Source: JAJCYK01 sp965224285 (GTDB lineage Bacteria > Bacteroidota > Bacteroidia > Cytophagales > Cyclobacteriaceae). Taken from it: a stretch of DNA of 64,000 bases. Location: contig OZ245043.1 in the NCBI GenBank assembly GCA_965224285.1, positions 3,162,001 to 3,226,000 of the forward strand. The letters run 5' to 3'. A program made the position numbers and the translations under genes. The notes below the pieces were generated by a model. It saw only the letters and a list, made by a program, of their open reading frames with translations, did no database searches and was not told where the DNA came from. Each line of letters begins with the position of its first letter. The stretch's first letter is position 1. Positions 53,502 through 62,212 of this stretch are shown here, in pieces.

Positions 53502-54803
53502 CTATTCAAATAATGGTATAGGAAATTCGGTATGGATAAGGTCACCAGGACGATCAATAGGTAAGAATTGATCGTTTAACCTGCCATATCTCCGAAGATC
53601 AAACATGGCATGCCCTTCAGCCCATAGCGAATAAGCCCGATGATAAAGCATCTCATCGATTAAAGCGTTTTCAGTCTGAGCTCCTGAATAGTCGGATAAT
53701 CCATACGCATTGCGGATCACATTAATAGCATCCACCGCGTCCGAGAAATTGCTGGTTTGGATATTGGCCTCAGCATAAATCAGGATCAGTTCCTCGTTGC
53801 GGATATGATCAATAGGATCAGTGGAAGTAGCATAAAGAGCAATCTCATGAGTGCCATTAACTCCATCTCTACCAACAGGATCATCTCGAAGCCGGAATTT
53901 GTTAATTCGGGTATCACCCGTCATGATGTCACTGATCATGCGATTGTGTACTATGTATTGATCTCCAGCTTGTTGCGGGGATTTGAAAATGGGATTGAGT
54001 GTCTCAGTTCCACCTAGTCCATAAACACGCTTGGGACCAACGTCCAGATCGCCATTAAGATCCAGGAAGGATTCATTCACCAACGACAATGCAAGTGCAT
54101 AATCTTCTCCTCGAGTGGCCACCCTGGCCGCTACTGCCCGATTGAATAAAGCAAAGGTTTCGGGGGTATCAAACCCTGCGAATCCAGATGAAAGTTGAAA
54201 TGCGAAATCAGCGCCTTGCAATTGACTGAATCCTTGGTCCAAGATGTTGAGTATGGCACTAAAACCTTCTTCTTTACTCAAGAAAGGCCCAAGATTATTA
54301 GGATCCCGTACATCAACTCTCACTCCATTGCTATTCAGGAGGCTTAACACATCCAAGAGCATCAGTCCTTTAAAAGTGTTGGCCACTCCTCGGTATCCTT
54401 GTTTCTCCGCTTCAGTAAGCTCTACGTTTTCTACTGCGTCTAATACAAATTCAGCGCTTTTAACCGCCTGATAACGGGCAAACATAGTACCGGTCAGCTG
54501 TGGTTCGGAACCGGTGAGTGTGGCTCCTTCTTTTCCCAGTAAAGTTTCAAGCGTAGTGGGGTCAGACGAATTGAAATCATACAACTCACGGGCAATTTCA
54601 CCGGTAGCGGTGATAAATCCACCCATAGCATCCCTGGAACGCGCCTCCAGACCACCTACTAACAGGTTTAATTCCTGAGGAGTGGTATTGGTCAATACCT
54701 GCGATAAACTGGGTTGATTGGGATCAACGTCGTTGGAAAATTCACAATTGGTTAGTGACCATGACATTCCCAATCCCAGTATGATGATTAAATATTTTTT
54801 CAT
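53502..54803 (-). CDS. SusD/RagB-family outer-membrane lipoprotein
   Basis: A 433-residue protein. The ATG at 54803 gives a lipoprotein signal (MKKYLIIILGLGMSWSLTNC); the ATG at 54812 would add three residues. The SusD-like helical fold is seen in GVANTFKGLMLLDVLSLL, RNEELILIYAEANIQ and, at the C terminus, ALIDEMLYHRAYSLWAEGHAMFDLRRYGRL. It captures ligand on the cell surface for the SusC partner immediately upstream. The ligand is not readable. Confidence 0.9.
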   Translation of the reverse strand: MKKYLIIILGLGMSWSLTNCEFSNDVDPNQPSLSQVLTNTTPQELNLLVGGLEARSRDAMGGFITATGEIARELYDFNSSDPTTLETLLGKEGATLTGSEPQLTGTMFARYQAVKSAEFVLDAVENVELTEAEKQGYRGVANTFKGLMLLDVLSLLNSNGVRVDVRDPNNLGPFLSKEEGFSAILNILDQGFSQLQGADFAFQLSSGFAGFDTPETFALFNRAVAARVATRGEDYALALSLVNESFLDLNGDLDVGPKRVYGLGGTETLNPIFKSPQQAGDQYIVHNRMISDIMTGDTRINKFRLRDDPVGRDGVNGTHEIALYATSTDPIDHIRNEELILIYAEANIQTSNFSDAVDAINVIRNAYGLSDYSGAQTENALIDEMLYHRAYSLWAEGHAMFDLRRYGRLNDQFLPIDRPGDLIHTEFPIPLFE

Positions 54804-54824
54804 AATAGTCATTGTTTAGATTGT

Positions 54825-57770
54825 TTAGAATGTAAGTCCTAAGTGGAAATAATACTGCTTTGCACTCGGGAAAGGCGCCACCTCTATGCCCTGTGAAAGT
54901 CCCGAAGGACCAAAGGCAGAAGTCTCGGGGTCATAACTGGTGTAGTCGGTAATAGTTAATATATTCTTACCGGAAATACCGATCCGCACCTTCTCAAACA
55001 ATGGTAGCTCGCCCATAGGAACGTCATAATACAATCCTATTTCACGCAGACGAATATAAGTGCCATCCTCTATATATCCGGCAGCTCCGAAGGTGCCAAA
55101 CCTGGGATTGGCTATTACTTCAGGATTGTCCAAATCCGGAGTAAGATTTCCAAAGTCACTCAACAGTTTAGTAAGGTTAAGTACGTCTCCGCCTTCTTTC
55201 CAGTGCCATAGAAAGTTCAGGTTAAACCGCTTTAAAATATTGATCTGGTTGAACCAGCTCATTTGGAAATCGGGAGCGGCATCCCCAATAATGGTGGCCA
55301 CCCCGTTTATGTTGGCAGCCAAGGCGGTAGCGTTTTCGCCCAGACGAATGAATGAACTACCGAAGGTAAGACTAAAGCCTTCACCGCTGGGTTGGAATTC
55401 ACCTACGCCCAGCCGGTCAACTTCGGCGTCGTTCTGCCAGTAATTTAACGAAGTATTCCAATTCAAATTTGGTTTGGCGATAGGTTGAGCGTTAATGGCC
55501 ACTTCAAACCCTTTGTTCTTCAGATCAAAGTCAGTTCTGATGGAATTAGAAAATCCCGAGGATAGTGGAATTGAGGAGAAGGGATAGATCAGGTTCTTTA
55601 CTTCTCTGATATAACCAGTCAATTCCAAACCCAGCCGGCCGTTAAAGAAAGCCAGGTCAGCCCCAAATTCGACCTCCTGAGAAGTTTCAGGTTCCAGGCT
55701 GGTATCACCCAATTGAGCGGCAATGTTGTTCTGGTCTACCCTGGGTAGCGCCAATCCCGGTACTCCACCCACGGAAGTTGCTCCTAAAGGCGTATACAAC
55801 GAGCCAAAGCGGGCGCTGCTACCGGTTTCTCCGTAAGCAAACCTTAACTTAAATAGATTCATAGACGTGGAAGTCCAGAAATCAAAGTTGGCGATATTTA
55901 CGGCTAAAGAAGCTCTGGGGAAAGCAAAATATTTGTTGGGATCCCCATTCAAGCTGGATTTGTCCCATCTGATGCCTGCCGTAGCAATCACCCGGTCAGC
56001 CCAATTAAACTGTCCCTGGGCGATCAACCCGAATTCTTCCTCATCGGTCAACCTTTGACTGGTAGAGAATGAATTCCCCTGGCCCAAATTAGTTTGGGTA
56101 GGAATAAGTTGCGTGGTTTGATTAAGCGTCTCATCACTTTCAAAATTCAAGTAGGATACCCCAAACTGACCGTTGAGACTGATATCATTATCCAGGAAAT
56201 AATCTATAACCGCAAAAGCTTGATAGTTAAACTGCAAAGAGTTGTTATTACCGGCACTAACAAAACCATTGGTAGTGCTACGTTGAATTTGATGGGTCTC
56301 AGGTATATAAACAAAGGTCTTTGCCAGGAAGAAATCCAGTCCACCATTGGCTACAAACTTTAATTGCAGATTATCCTGCTGAATGGCAGTCCAATCAATC
56401 TTGGCCCCTTGGATAAAGCGATTTATATCCTCATCGTTTTTGATTTGATCTCTGTTGAAGATCAAATTAGTGGCGGAGAAACGACCGTCAGGATAAACAC
56501 CATTTTCATCCGGGAATAGATTTTCCCAGGCATAAGTGGCCAACGCCAAATTATAACCTACACTGAAGCCGCCATTATTTTCATTTCCTACCGGACCCCG
56601 TTCTGCCAGACTATTTACGTAATTGGTGCTGAGGCCAATGGTTAAATTATCAGCGATATCATGATCAAGGTTTAACCTCAAGGAATTACGCTCATATCCG
56701 GTATTTTTCATAATACCATCTTCATCCCTACGACTGGCGTTGAAGTAGAATCTGGTTTTATCACCTCCCCCAGAAACTGAAACTCGAGAATCGATGATCA
56801 AACCCTCTTCGCCGTAGAGTTCCTCTTCCCAATCAAAGATTTCACCTCTGGCCTGAGCCTGCTCAAATATCTCTCTTTCACTGGCGTCAAATACCTGTTC
56901 CACTAATGCCGGCGTAAACTCTCGCAGACCAGCCTTGTTTTGAATGGTATTGATACCCACGTCCTGATTAAAGGTTACCCGGGTTTTTCCTTGTGAACCC
57001 CGTTTGGTAGTGATGATCACCACCCCGGCATTGGCTCGGGTACCGTAAATCGCCGCAGCAGATGCCCCCTTTAAAACTTCTATAGTTTCGATGTCTTCAG
57101 GGTTAATATCCGATACCCGGTTGGATCCACCTTCTTCCCGACCTGCGTTGGCACCGGAAGCTACAGCTGATCCATTGGTAAGTTGAATATTACTGATATA
57201 AACCCCATCTACAATAAACAAGGGCTGGTTGTTACCGGAAAGAGAGGAAATACCTCTTAACCTTAAAGCAGTTTGACCTCCAGGAGCCCCTCCGGCGGCA
57301 TTAATGTTCACCCCGGTTAACTTACCGTAAAGTGCCCCATCCAATGTCGACTGGGTGGTTACCCCGGTAAGCGCTTGGGCATCTACTGTGGAGATGTTAT
57401 TGGCGAGGTTTGACCGCTTTATACTGGTGGCCAAACCGGTTACCACTATTTCTTCCAGGTCTGCAATATCTTCCCGAAGTTGGATATCAAGTGAACTGGA
57501 ACTTGAATTAACTGATACTTCCTGGACCAGGAATCCCACTGATGAAAATACCAGAGTAGATTCTCCGGGTACAGAAAGATTATACGAACCATCCAGATCA
57601 GTGACAGTACCGGATGTGGTGCCTTTGATTACCACATTTACACCGATCAATCCTTCACCGGTGTTGGCATTAGTGACTGTTCCGCTTACATTAAAACTCT
57701 GAGCCCATACGGCATGGCCCAAAATCAATAGCAGGAAAGCCAAGAAATGAATCTTGTAAGATTTTTCCAT
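54825..57770 (-). CDS. SusC/RagA-family TonB-linked outer membrane transporter
   Basis: A 981-residue transporter. A signal peptide (ending VWAQ) is followed by a carboxypeptidase-regulatory-like domain (about 25-100; VSGTVTNANTGEGLIGVNVVI) and the TonB box near residues 106-112 (EEIVVTG). The plug has RLRGISSLSGNNQPLFIVDG and the barrel ends in FHLGLTF. It imports glycans or peptides with its SusD lipoprotein, 13-21 bases downstream. No glycoside hydrolase or anti-sigma pair is adjacent. It is preceded by 245 bases with several dyads. Confidence 0.95.
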   Translation of the reverse strand: MEKSYKIHFLAFLLLILGHAVWAQSFNVSGTVTNANTGEGLIGVNVVIKGTTSGTVTDLDGSYNLSVPGESTLVFSSVGFLVQEVSVNSSSSSLDIQLREDIADLEEIVVTGLATSIKRSNLANNISTVDAQALTGVTTQSTLDGALYGKLTGVNINAAGGAPGGQTALRLRGISSLSGNNQPLFIVDGVYISNIQLTNGSAVASGANAGREEGGSNRVSDINPEDIETIEVLKGASAAAIYGTRANAGVVIITTKRGSQGKTRVTFNQDVGINTIQNKAGLREFTPALVEQVFDASEREIFEQAQARGEIFDWEEELYGEEGLIIDSRVSVSGGGDKTRFYFNASRRDEDGIMKNTGYERNSLRLNLDHDIADNLTIGLSTNYVNSLAERGPVGNENNGGFSVGYNLALATYAWENLFPDENGVYPDGRFSATNLIFNRDQIKNDEDINRFIQGAKIDWTAIQQDNLQLKFVANGGLDFFLAKTFVYIPETHQIQRSTTNGFVSAGNNNSLQFNYQAFAVIDYFLDNDISLNGQFGVSYLNFESDETLNQTTQLIPTQTNLGQGNSFSTSQRLTDEEEFGLIAQGQFNWADRVIATAGIRWDKSSLNGDPNKYFAFPRASLAVNIANFDFWTSTSMNLFKLRFAYGETGSSARFGSLYTPLGATSVGGVPGLALPRVDQNNIAAQLGDTSLEPETSQEVEFGADLAFFNGRLGLELTGYIREVKNLIYPFSSIPLSSGFSNSIRTDFDLKNKGFEVAINAQPIAKPNLNWNTSLNYWQNDAEVDRLGVGEFQPSGEGFSLTFGSSFIRLGENATALAANINGVATIIGDAAPDFQMSWFNQINILKRFNLNFLWHWKEGGDVLNLTKLLSDFGNLTPDLDNPEVIANPRFGTFGAAGYIEDGTYIRLREIGLYYDVPMGELPLFEKVRIGISGKNILTITDYTSYDPETSAFGPSGLSQGIEVAPFPSAKQYYFHLGLTF

Positions 57771-57794
57771 AGGTTTTAATTAAAGGTTAATGCA

Positions 57795-57809
57795 CTGAGA
57801 TTCTCTCAG
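57795..57809. repeat. Leader hairpin of susC
   Basis: CTGAGA (57795-57800) and TCTCAG (57804-57809) form a perfect 6-bp stem with a 3-base loop, 25-39 bases before the susC start on the minus strand. Confidence 0.45.
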
Positions 57810-57852
57810 CTTGCATAATACAACATGCTAACTTAATACTTATGCCGGGATT

Positions 57853-57864
57853 TCACAATTGTGA
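57853..57864. repeat. Perfect 12-base palindrome upstream of susC
   Basis: TCACAATTGTGA is fully self-complementary. It lies 83-94 bases upstream of susC, near where a promoter would be, and is a candidate operator. Confidence 0.45.
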
Positions 57865-57973
57865 CGGCAGCCTGCTATCGAATATCCCCCAAACCAGGTG
57901 ACAATAAAGGCATTGGCAGTGATCAAGCTAACATCAGGTAAATTAATTGAAATCCTATTAGGAATGAAATGAA

Positions 57974-58000
57974 CTGACGTTTTGCTGCATGTTTCGTCAG
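57974..58000 (-). terminator. Possible weak terminator of the 58016 gene
   Basis: CTGACG (57974-57979) and CGTCAG (57995-58000) form a 6-bp stem with a 15-base loop, 16 bases after the stop at 58016 on the minus strand. A T-rich but broken tract follows. It might separate this gene from susC. Confidence 0.35.
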
Positions 58001-58015
58001 AAAGTTGGCAATTTT

Positions 58016-58747
58016 TTACGGTAACCGATTATAAAATTCGATCAAAACCACCAGATCTTGGGGATTTTTCCAGTCTAGTCCGCGATTGTTTAACAACTCT
58101 CTACAGGCTTTGTAATGATTACCAAAGGCTTCCTTAAAGCCTTTGCGACTATTCTTTAACAATACCAACTCATTGGTTGGAGTTAGCAGGTAATACTGAG
58201 TGTGCGTCACAAACCGGTCGTTTTGTTTACCGGTACTGGTGATTAAGGCATTGTCGGTACTTCGTTGGAGTTTAACCACCGGTTTAGCCAATAAGGACAG
58301 GGTATCGCGATATAAAACAATGAAGAAATCGTTAAGTCCAGGTGATTTAGGAGTTTCTGTTTGGTCAAAGCGTTCAAAAGTATAAACTGAGTCCCGGTGA
58401 CTCAGGGAAAAGCTCCATAGCATATCATCGCGAATTACTGATGAGTCGCCGGTAAAATTATTGAAATGTATGAGTTGTCCATCATAGAGGTTTAGCTTGA
58501 GCATGACATCCTCAAAGATCTCATCATTGATAGTGTGAATTGTGCCTTTTTCCCAATTCCGATTTAAAAAAGGAGAGCCCTCAATATTCTGATACTCATT
58601 GGAAGCTTTTTGCATCCAGTCCGACAGCACATACTCATTGAACGGCCTTACCGCTCCCACCCTGGATCCGCTAGGCAGATTCAATTGTGCCAAAATAGGG
58701 ACATACCCACATATACAAATGACTAATAGCAGTAATTTTTTAATCAT
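58016..58747 (-). CDS. Secreted protein, function unknown
   Basis: A 243-residue exported protein. The ATG at 58747 (residue 14 of the open frame) gives a good signal peptide (MIKKLLLLVICICGYVPILAQ). The mature part is a beta-rich region with the turns NDEIFEDVMLKLNLYDGQLIHF and RDDMLWSF, then TSTGKQNDRFVTHTQYY and an amphipathic C terminus (FYNRLP). No domain recognised. It could be a periplasmic partner of SusC/SusD downstream of it, but the spacer of 245 bases and the possible terminator argue against co-transcription. Confidence 0.65.
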   Translation of the reverse strand: MIKKLLLLVICICGYVPILAQLNLPSGSRVGAVRPFNEYVLSDWMQKASNEYQNIEGSPFLNRNWEKGTIHTINDEIFEDVMLKLNLYDGQLIHFNNFTGDSSVIRDDMLWSFSLSHRDSVYTFERFDQTETPKSPGLNDFFIVLYRDTLSLLAKPVVKLQRSTDNALITSTGKQNDRFVTHTQYYLLTPTNELVLLKNSRKGFKEAFGNHYKACRELLNNRGLDWKNPQDLVVLIEFYNRLP

Positions 58748-58896
58748 ACATTTCAATATATGAGAATTTACGACTTTCCCCGGCAAGGGTTGTGGTGACC
58801 TAGCCTTTTTACCAGTAGACGATATTTTGAAGATCTATGAGGCTGCCCTTCAAATGCCTAAATTTTTTTTATATTTTGAGCTGGGGGAAAAAATTT

Positions 58897-61059
58897 ATGA
58901 GGTATTTATTAGCATTAATTTTAATAGCCACCGCAGGATGCAGTTCAAACCAACAGGACCCCGAATTAGCCCGTTGGGAGACTCATGCCACTAATGTTAC
59001 TATCATTAGAGATGACTATGGGGTGCCACATATTTATGGCAAATCCGATGCGGATGCGGTTTTTGGCTTACTATATGCACAATGCGAGGATGATTTTCCC
59101 CGGGTGGAACGCAATTACATCTGGGCCATTGGGCGATTGGCGGAAGTAGAGGGCAAAAAGGCCTTGTCCAGCGACTTAAGGGCCCGTTTGTTCATGACTC
59201 GCGATCAGGCTATTGAGCACTATAAACAGAGTCCGGAATGGCTGCAAAAGCTTTGTGATGCTTTTGCTGATGGTGTAAATTATTATCTCCATACCCACCC
59301 CGAGGTGAAACCCAAGCTACTGACGAGATTCGAGCCCTGGATGCCCATGTACTTCAGCGAGGGATCTATTGGAGGAGACATCGAAAGGGTTAGTACTCAG
59401 GGTATTGAGGAACTTTATGAGAGTCTGCTGGAGCCTGAGATAGTCTATAACCATGACCCGGGGCTTACTGAGCCTCAGGGATCCAACGGTATTGCTATAT
59501 CCGGTAAGCTGACTGAATCGGGAAATGCCATGTTGTTGATAAATCCGCATACTTCTTTTTATTTCCGGGGGGAAGTGCATGTAACCAGTGATGAAGGGCT
59601 GAATGCCTATGGCGCGGTGACTTGGGGACAATTTTTTGTCTACCAAGGGTTTAATGAAAAGACTGGTTGGATGCATACCTCAACCTACACCGATGTCATA
59701 GACGAATTTGTGGAGGACATCGTAGAGCAGGAAGGGAAGTTAATGTACCGCTATGGCGACCAACTGCGACCCGTTCAAGAGGCCGAAGTATCCCTCAAAT
59801 ATCGGGAGGGCCATGAGTTGCTTGAGGAAACTTTCCCCACCTACCATACGCATCATGGCCCGATAACCCATCTGGTGGATGGCCAATGGACCGCCACCGC
59901 TCTAATGTGGAAACCGGTAAAAGCTTTATCCCAATCATTTCTACGGACTAAACTGGATGGGCATGCTGAATTCAGGGAAATGATGAACATACGTACAAAC
60001 TCTTCTAATAACACAGTTTATGCGGACGCCCAGGGAAATATCGGATATTATCATGGAAATTTTATTCCGGTTAGAGATACCTTGTTTGATTATACCAATC
60101 CGGTTGACGGCAGTGACCCCAGAACAGACTGGCAAGGGTTGCACCCGGTGGCGGAATCCATTACACTCTTTAATCCACCCAACGGCTGGATCCAAAATTG
60201 CAATTCTACCCCCTATACCTCAGCCCTGGAATACAGCCCTAAGCGCACTGACTATCCCCGATATATGTCTATAGACCGGGAAAATTTCCGAGGTATTCAC
60301 GCTATCAGACTGCTTTCTAAAGCCCAAGATTTTACCTTGGATAAACTGATTGATTTGGCCTATGACCCCTACCTGCCAGGCTTTGAGGTACTGATCCCGG
60401 GTTTGATTGAGGCTTATGATCGAAACCCCAGCGGGGAACTGAAAGCTCCCATAGATACCCTGCGAAACTGGGATCTCAAAGTGGACCTGTCATCAGTGGC
60501 CATGTCCCTGGCTCATTATTACGGCACTATGTGTTATACCCGGGGTAATTCGCCGGAAATGTTCAAGAATCTGCCCATGCAACGATTAAACTACTTTGGC
60601 ACTGACGCGCCAATGGATGAACGACTTAGATTGTTTTCCCAGGCCATAGATTGGCTGGAGCGGGATTTCGGCGATTGGAACACTGCCTGGGGTGAGATAA
60701 ACCGGTTTCAAAGGCTCACAGGAGACATTGATCCGGTGTTCAATGATAGAAAGCCCAGTATTCCTATTCCCATGGCTTCCGGAAATTGGGGCGCTTTGGC
60801 AGCTTATGGAGATCGACACCAAGATCGAAATAAGCGTTTGTACGGTACCCGGGGCAATAGTTTTGTAGCAGTAGTGGAATTTGGAACACGGGTGCGAGCT
60901 AAAAGTGTATTAGCTGGAGGACAGAGTAACGATCCCGATTCTCCTCATTTTGATGATCAAGTTGAGTTGTACGCCAATGCGGATTTTAAGGATGTAGCCT
61001 ACTATCGGAATGATGTAGAGGCTCGTGCGGAGCGCATTTATCATCCCGGAGAGCGGTAG
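58897..61059 (+). CDS. Penicillin-acylase-type Ntn hydrolase, lipoprotein
   Basis: A 720-residue protein from the ATG at 58897, which gives a lipoprotein signal (MRYLLALILIATAGC). Members mature by self-cleavage before a Ser that becomes the N-terminal nucleophile of the beta chain: Ser196 in PQGSNGIAIS. The oxyanion and His-Asn regions follow (INPHTSFYF, NSSNNTVYADAQGNIGY). It cleaves amides; relatives include penicillin G acylase and N-acyl-homoserine lactone acylase. Substrate is unknown. An in-frame ATG at 58837 would add 20 residues and remove the lipobox position. Confidence 0.9.
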   Translation: MRYLLALILIATAGCSSNQQDPELARWETHATNVTIIRDDYGVPHIYGKSDADAVFGLLYAQCEDDFPRVERNYIWAIGRLAEVEGKKALSSDLRARLFMTRDQAIEHYKQSPEWLQKLCDAFADGVNYYLHTHPEVKPKLLTRFEPWMPMYFSEGSIGGDIERVSTQGIEELYESLLEPEIVYNHDPGLTEPQGSNGIAISGKLTESGNAMLLINPHTSFYFRGEVHVTSDEGLNAYGAVTWGQFFVYQGFNEKTGWMHTSTYTDVIDEFVEDIVEQEGKLMYRYGDQLRPVQEAEVSLKYREGHELLEETFPTYHTHHGPITHLVDGQWTATALMWKPVKALSQSFLRTKLDGHAEFREMMNIRTNSSNNTVYADAQGNIGYYHGNFIPVRDTLFDYTNPVDGSDPRTDWQGLHPVAESITLFNPPNGWIQNCNSTPYTSALEYSPKRTDYPRYMSIDRENFRGIHAIRLLSKAQDFTLDKLIDLAYDPYLPGFEVLIPGLIEAYDRNPSGELKAPIDTLRNWDLKVDLSSVAMSLAHYYGTMCYTRGNSPEMFKNLPMQRLNYFGTDAPMDERLRLFSQAIDWLERDFGDWNTAWGEINRFQRLTGDIDPVFNDRKPSIPIPMASGNWGALAAYGDRHQDRNKRLYGTRGNSFVAVVEFGTRVRAKSVLAGGQSNDPDSPHFDDQVELYANADFKDVAYYRNDVEARAERIYHPGER

Positions 61060-61062
61060 TTG

Positions 61063-62208
61063 TTATAACGACTGGTAAACCAGGTTCAAAAATTCATTTG
61101 CGTATTTGCCTTCCATCCAGCGCATCACGATCACCAGGTTGTGTTCAGGTTCAACCACTATGTAGTTACCCCCAAAACCGGCAGCATAAAAACCTTGATC
61201 GGAAAGAGCATTTAAATTGGAATTATTTTCCGGGTCCAACCACCACAGGAATCCATATTGAGAGTTGGCTTTGGAGGGTGTAGTAGCAAGGTCGATCCAC
61301 TCTCTGCTCAGTAAGCGTTTGCCCTCCCAAACCCCGTCATTTAGAAATAACAATCCAAATCGGGCATGGTCTTCGGTATTAATGAATATCCCTCCGCCGG
61401 AATGCCCTCCGCCACTTACAGACTGCATTTTAATTCCATCAATGTTTACCCAACTGTTGTGGTAGCCATACCACCGCCAGGTTGATGAAGCACCGATAGG
61501 ATCCATGATCTTCTCCTTTAGGATCATAGGCAACGGCTTTCTCCACACCTGTAGCAGGCTGAAGGCTAAAAGATTTACCCTCACATCATTATACTTAAAC
61601 ACCGTGCCGGGAGGATTCAGTTTGCGATGTCTCCATTGATCAATCCCTCCTTCCCGTGGTGGACGATCCGCCCAGTCATACAGCCCCCAAAGCTCCCCGC
61701 TCCAATCCGAACTTTGGTTTAGCAAATGCCTCCAGGTAATTTGATTATTATGATCTCCCTCAAATGTTTGGTCCCAGATAATTTCATGCAGGGGTTGTTC
61801 CACAGAGGGAATCATTTTAGCATCCCAGGCTAATCCCGCTACCGTTGAGAGATAACTCTTGGTAACGCTGAAAGTCATGTCCACTCGTTTAATGTCTCCC
61901 CAACTAGCCACCAAATAGCCGTCTTTGATGATCATTCCTGCCGCTGGTCCTCTCTTCTTGGTGGGACCCAGGATCTCATGATAAGGCTCCCGTTCAAATC
62001 CTTTTACGATGGCAAGTCTAAGGTCCTTAGGGCCCTCGTATTCATGATCAATGGCAAACTGCACCGCCTCTTTGAGCTTATCCCCATCCAGATTTAATTC
62101 TTGCGGGGTCTTCTGCTGCCATTCTCCAGGAGCTGGGAAATAGGCTGGTTGAGCCAATAGGCTCAGGCAGCAGCACCATAAGCTTGATATAGCCAGTAGC
62201 TTTCTCAT
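61063..62208 (-). CDS. Secreted class C beta-lactamase-related serine hydrolase
   Basis: A 381-residue protein with a signal peptide (ending LLAQPAYF). The serine-hydrolase motif SxxK is Ser114-V-T-K117. The second motif is FKYNDVRVN, in place of YxN, and the third includes GGHSGGGI near residue 270. Such proteins are mostly esterases or D-amino-acid/peptide hydrolases rather than true beta-lactamases. Its stop is 3 bases after the acylase stop, on the opposite strand. It follows the DPP-IV-type gene by 4 bases, so these two form one transcript. Confidence 0.88.
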   Translation of the reverse strand: MRKLLAISSLWCCCLSLLAQPAYFPAPGEWQQKTPQELNLDGDKLKEAVQFAIDHEYEGPKDLRLAIVKGFEREPYHEILGPTKKRGPAAGMIIKDGYLVASWGDIKRVDMTFSVTKSYLSTVAGLAWDAKMIPSVEQPLHEIIWDQTFEGDHNNQITWRHLLNQSSDWSGELWGLYDWADRPPREGGIDQWRHRKLNPPGTVFKYNDVRVNLLAFSLLQVWRKPLPMILKEKIMDPIGASSTWRWYGYHNSWVNIDGIKMQSVSGGGHSGGGIFINTEDHARFGLLFLNDGVWEGKRLLSREWIDLATTPSKANSQYGFLWWLDPENNSNLNALSDQGFYAAGFGGNYIVVEPEHNLVIVMRWMEGKYANEFLNLVYQSL

Positions 62209-62212
62209 GACG

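Noticed and set aside
55060..55443. 127-codon open frame on the plus strand
   Set aside because: It is antisense to the susC barrel and lacks a promoter or plausible start region.
61063..62208. Antibiotic-resistance beta-lactamase
   Set aside because: It keeps SxxK, but the second motif is YND and the wider sequence fits the general serine-hydrolase group. Resistance cannot be claimed.
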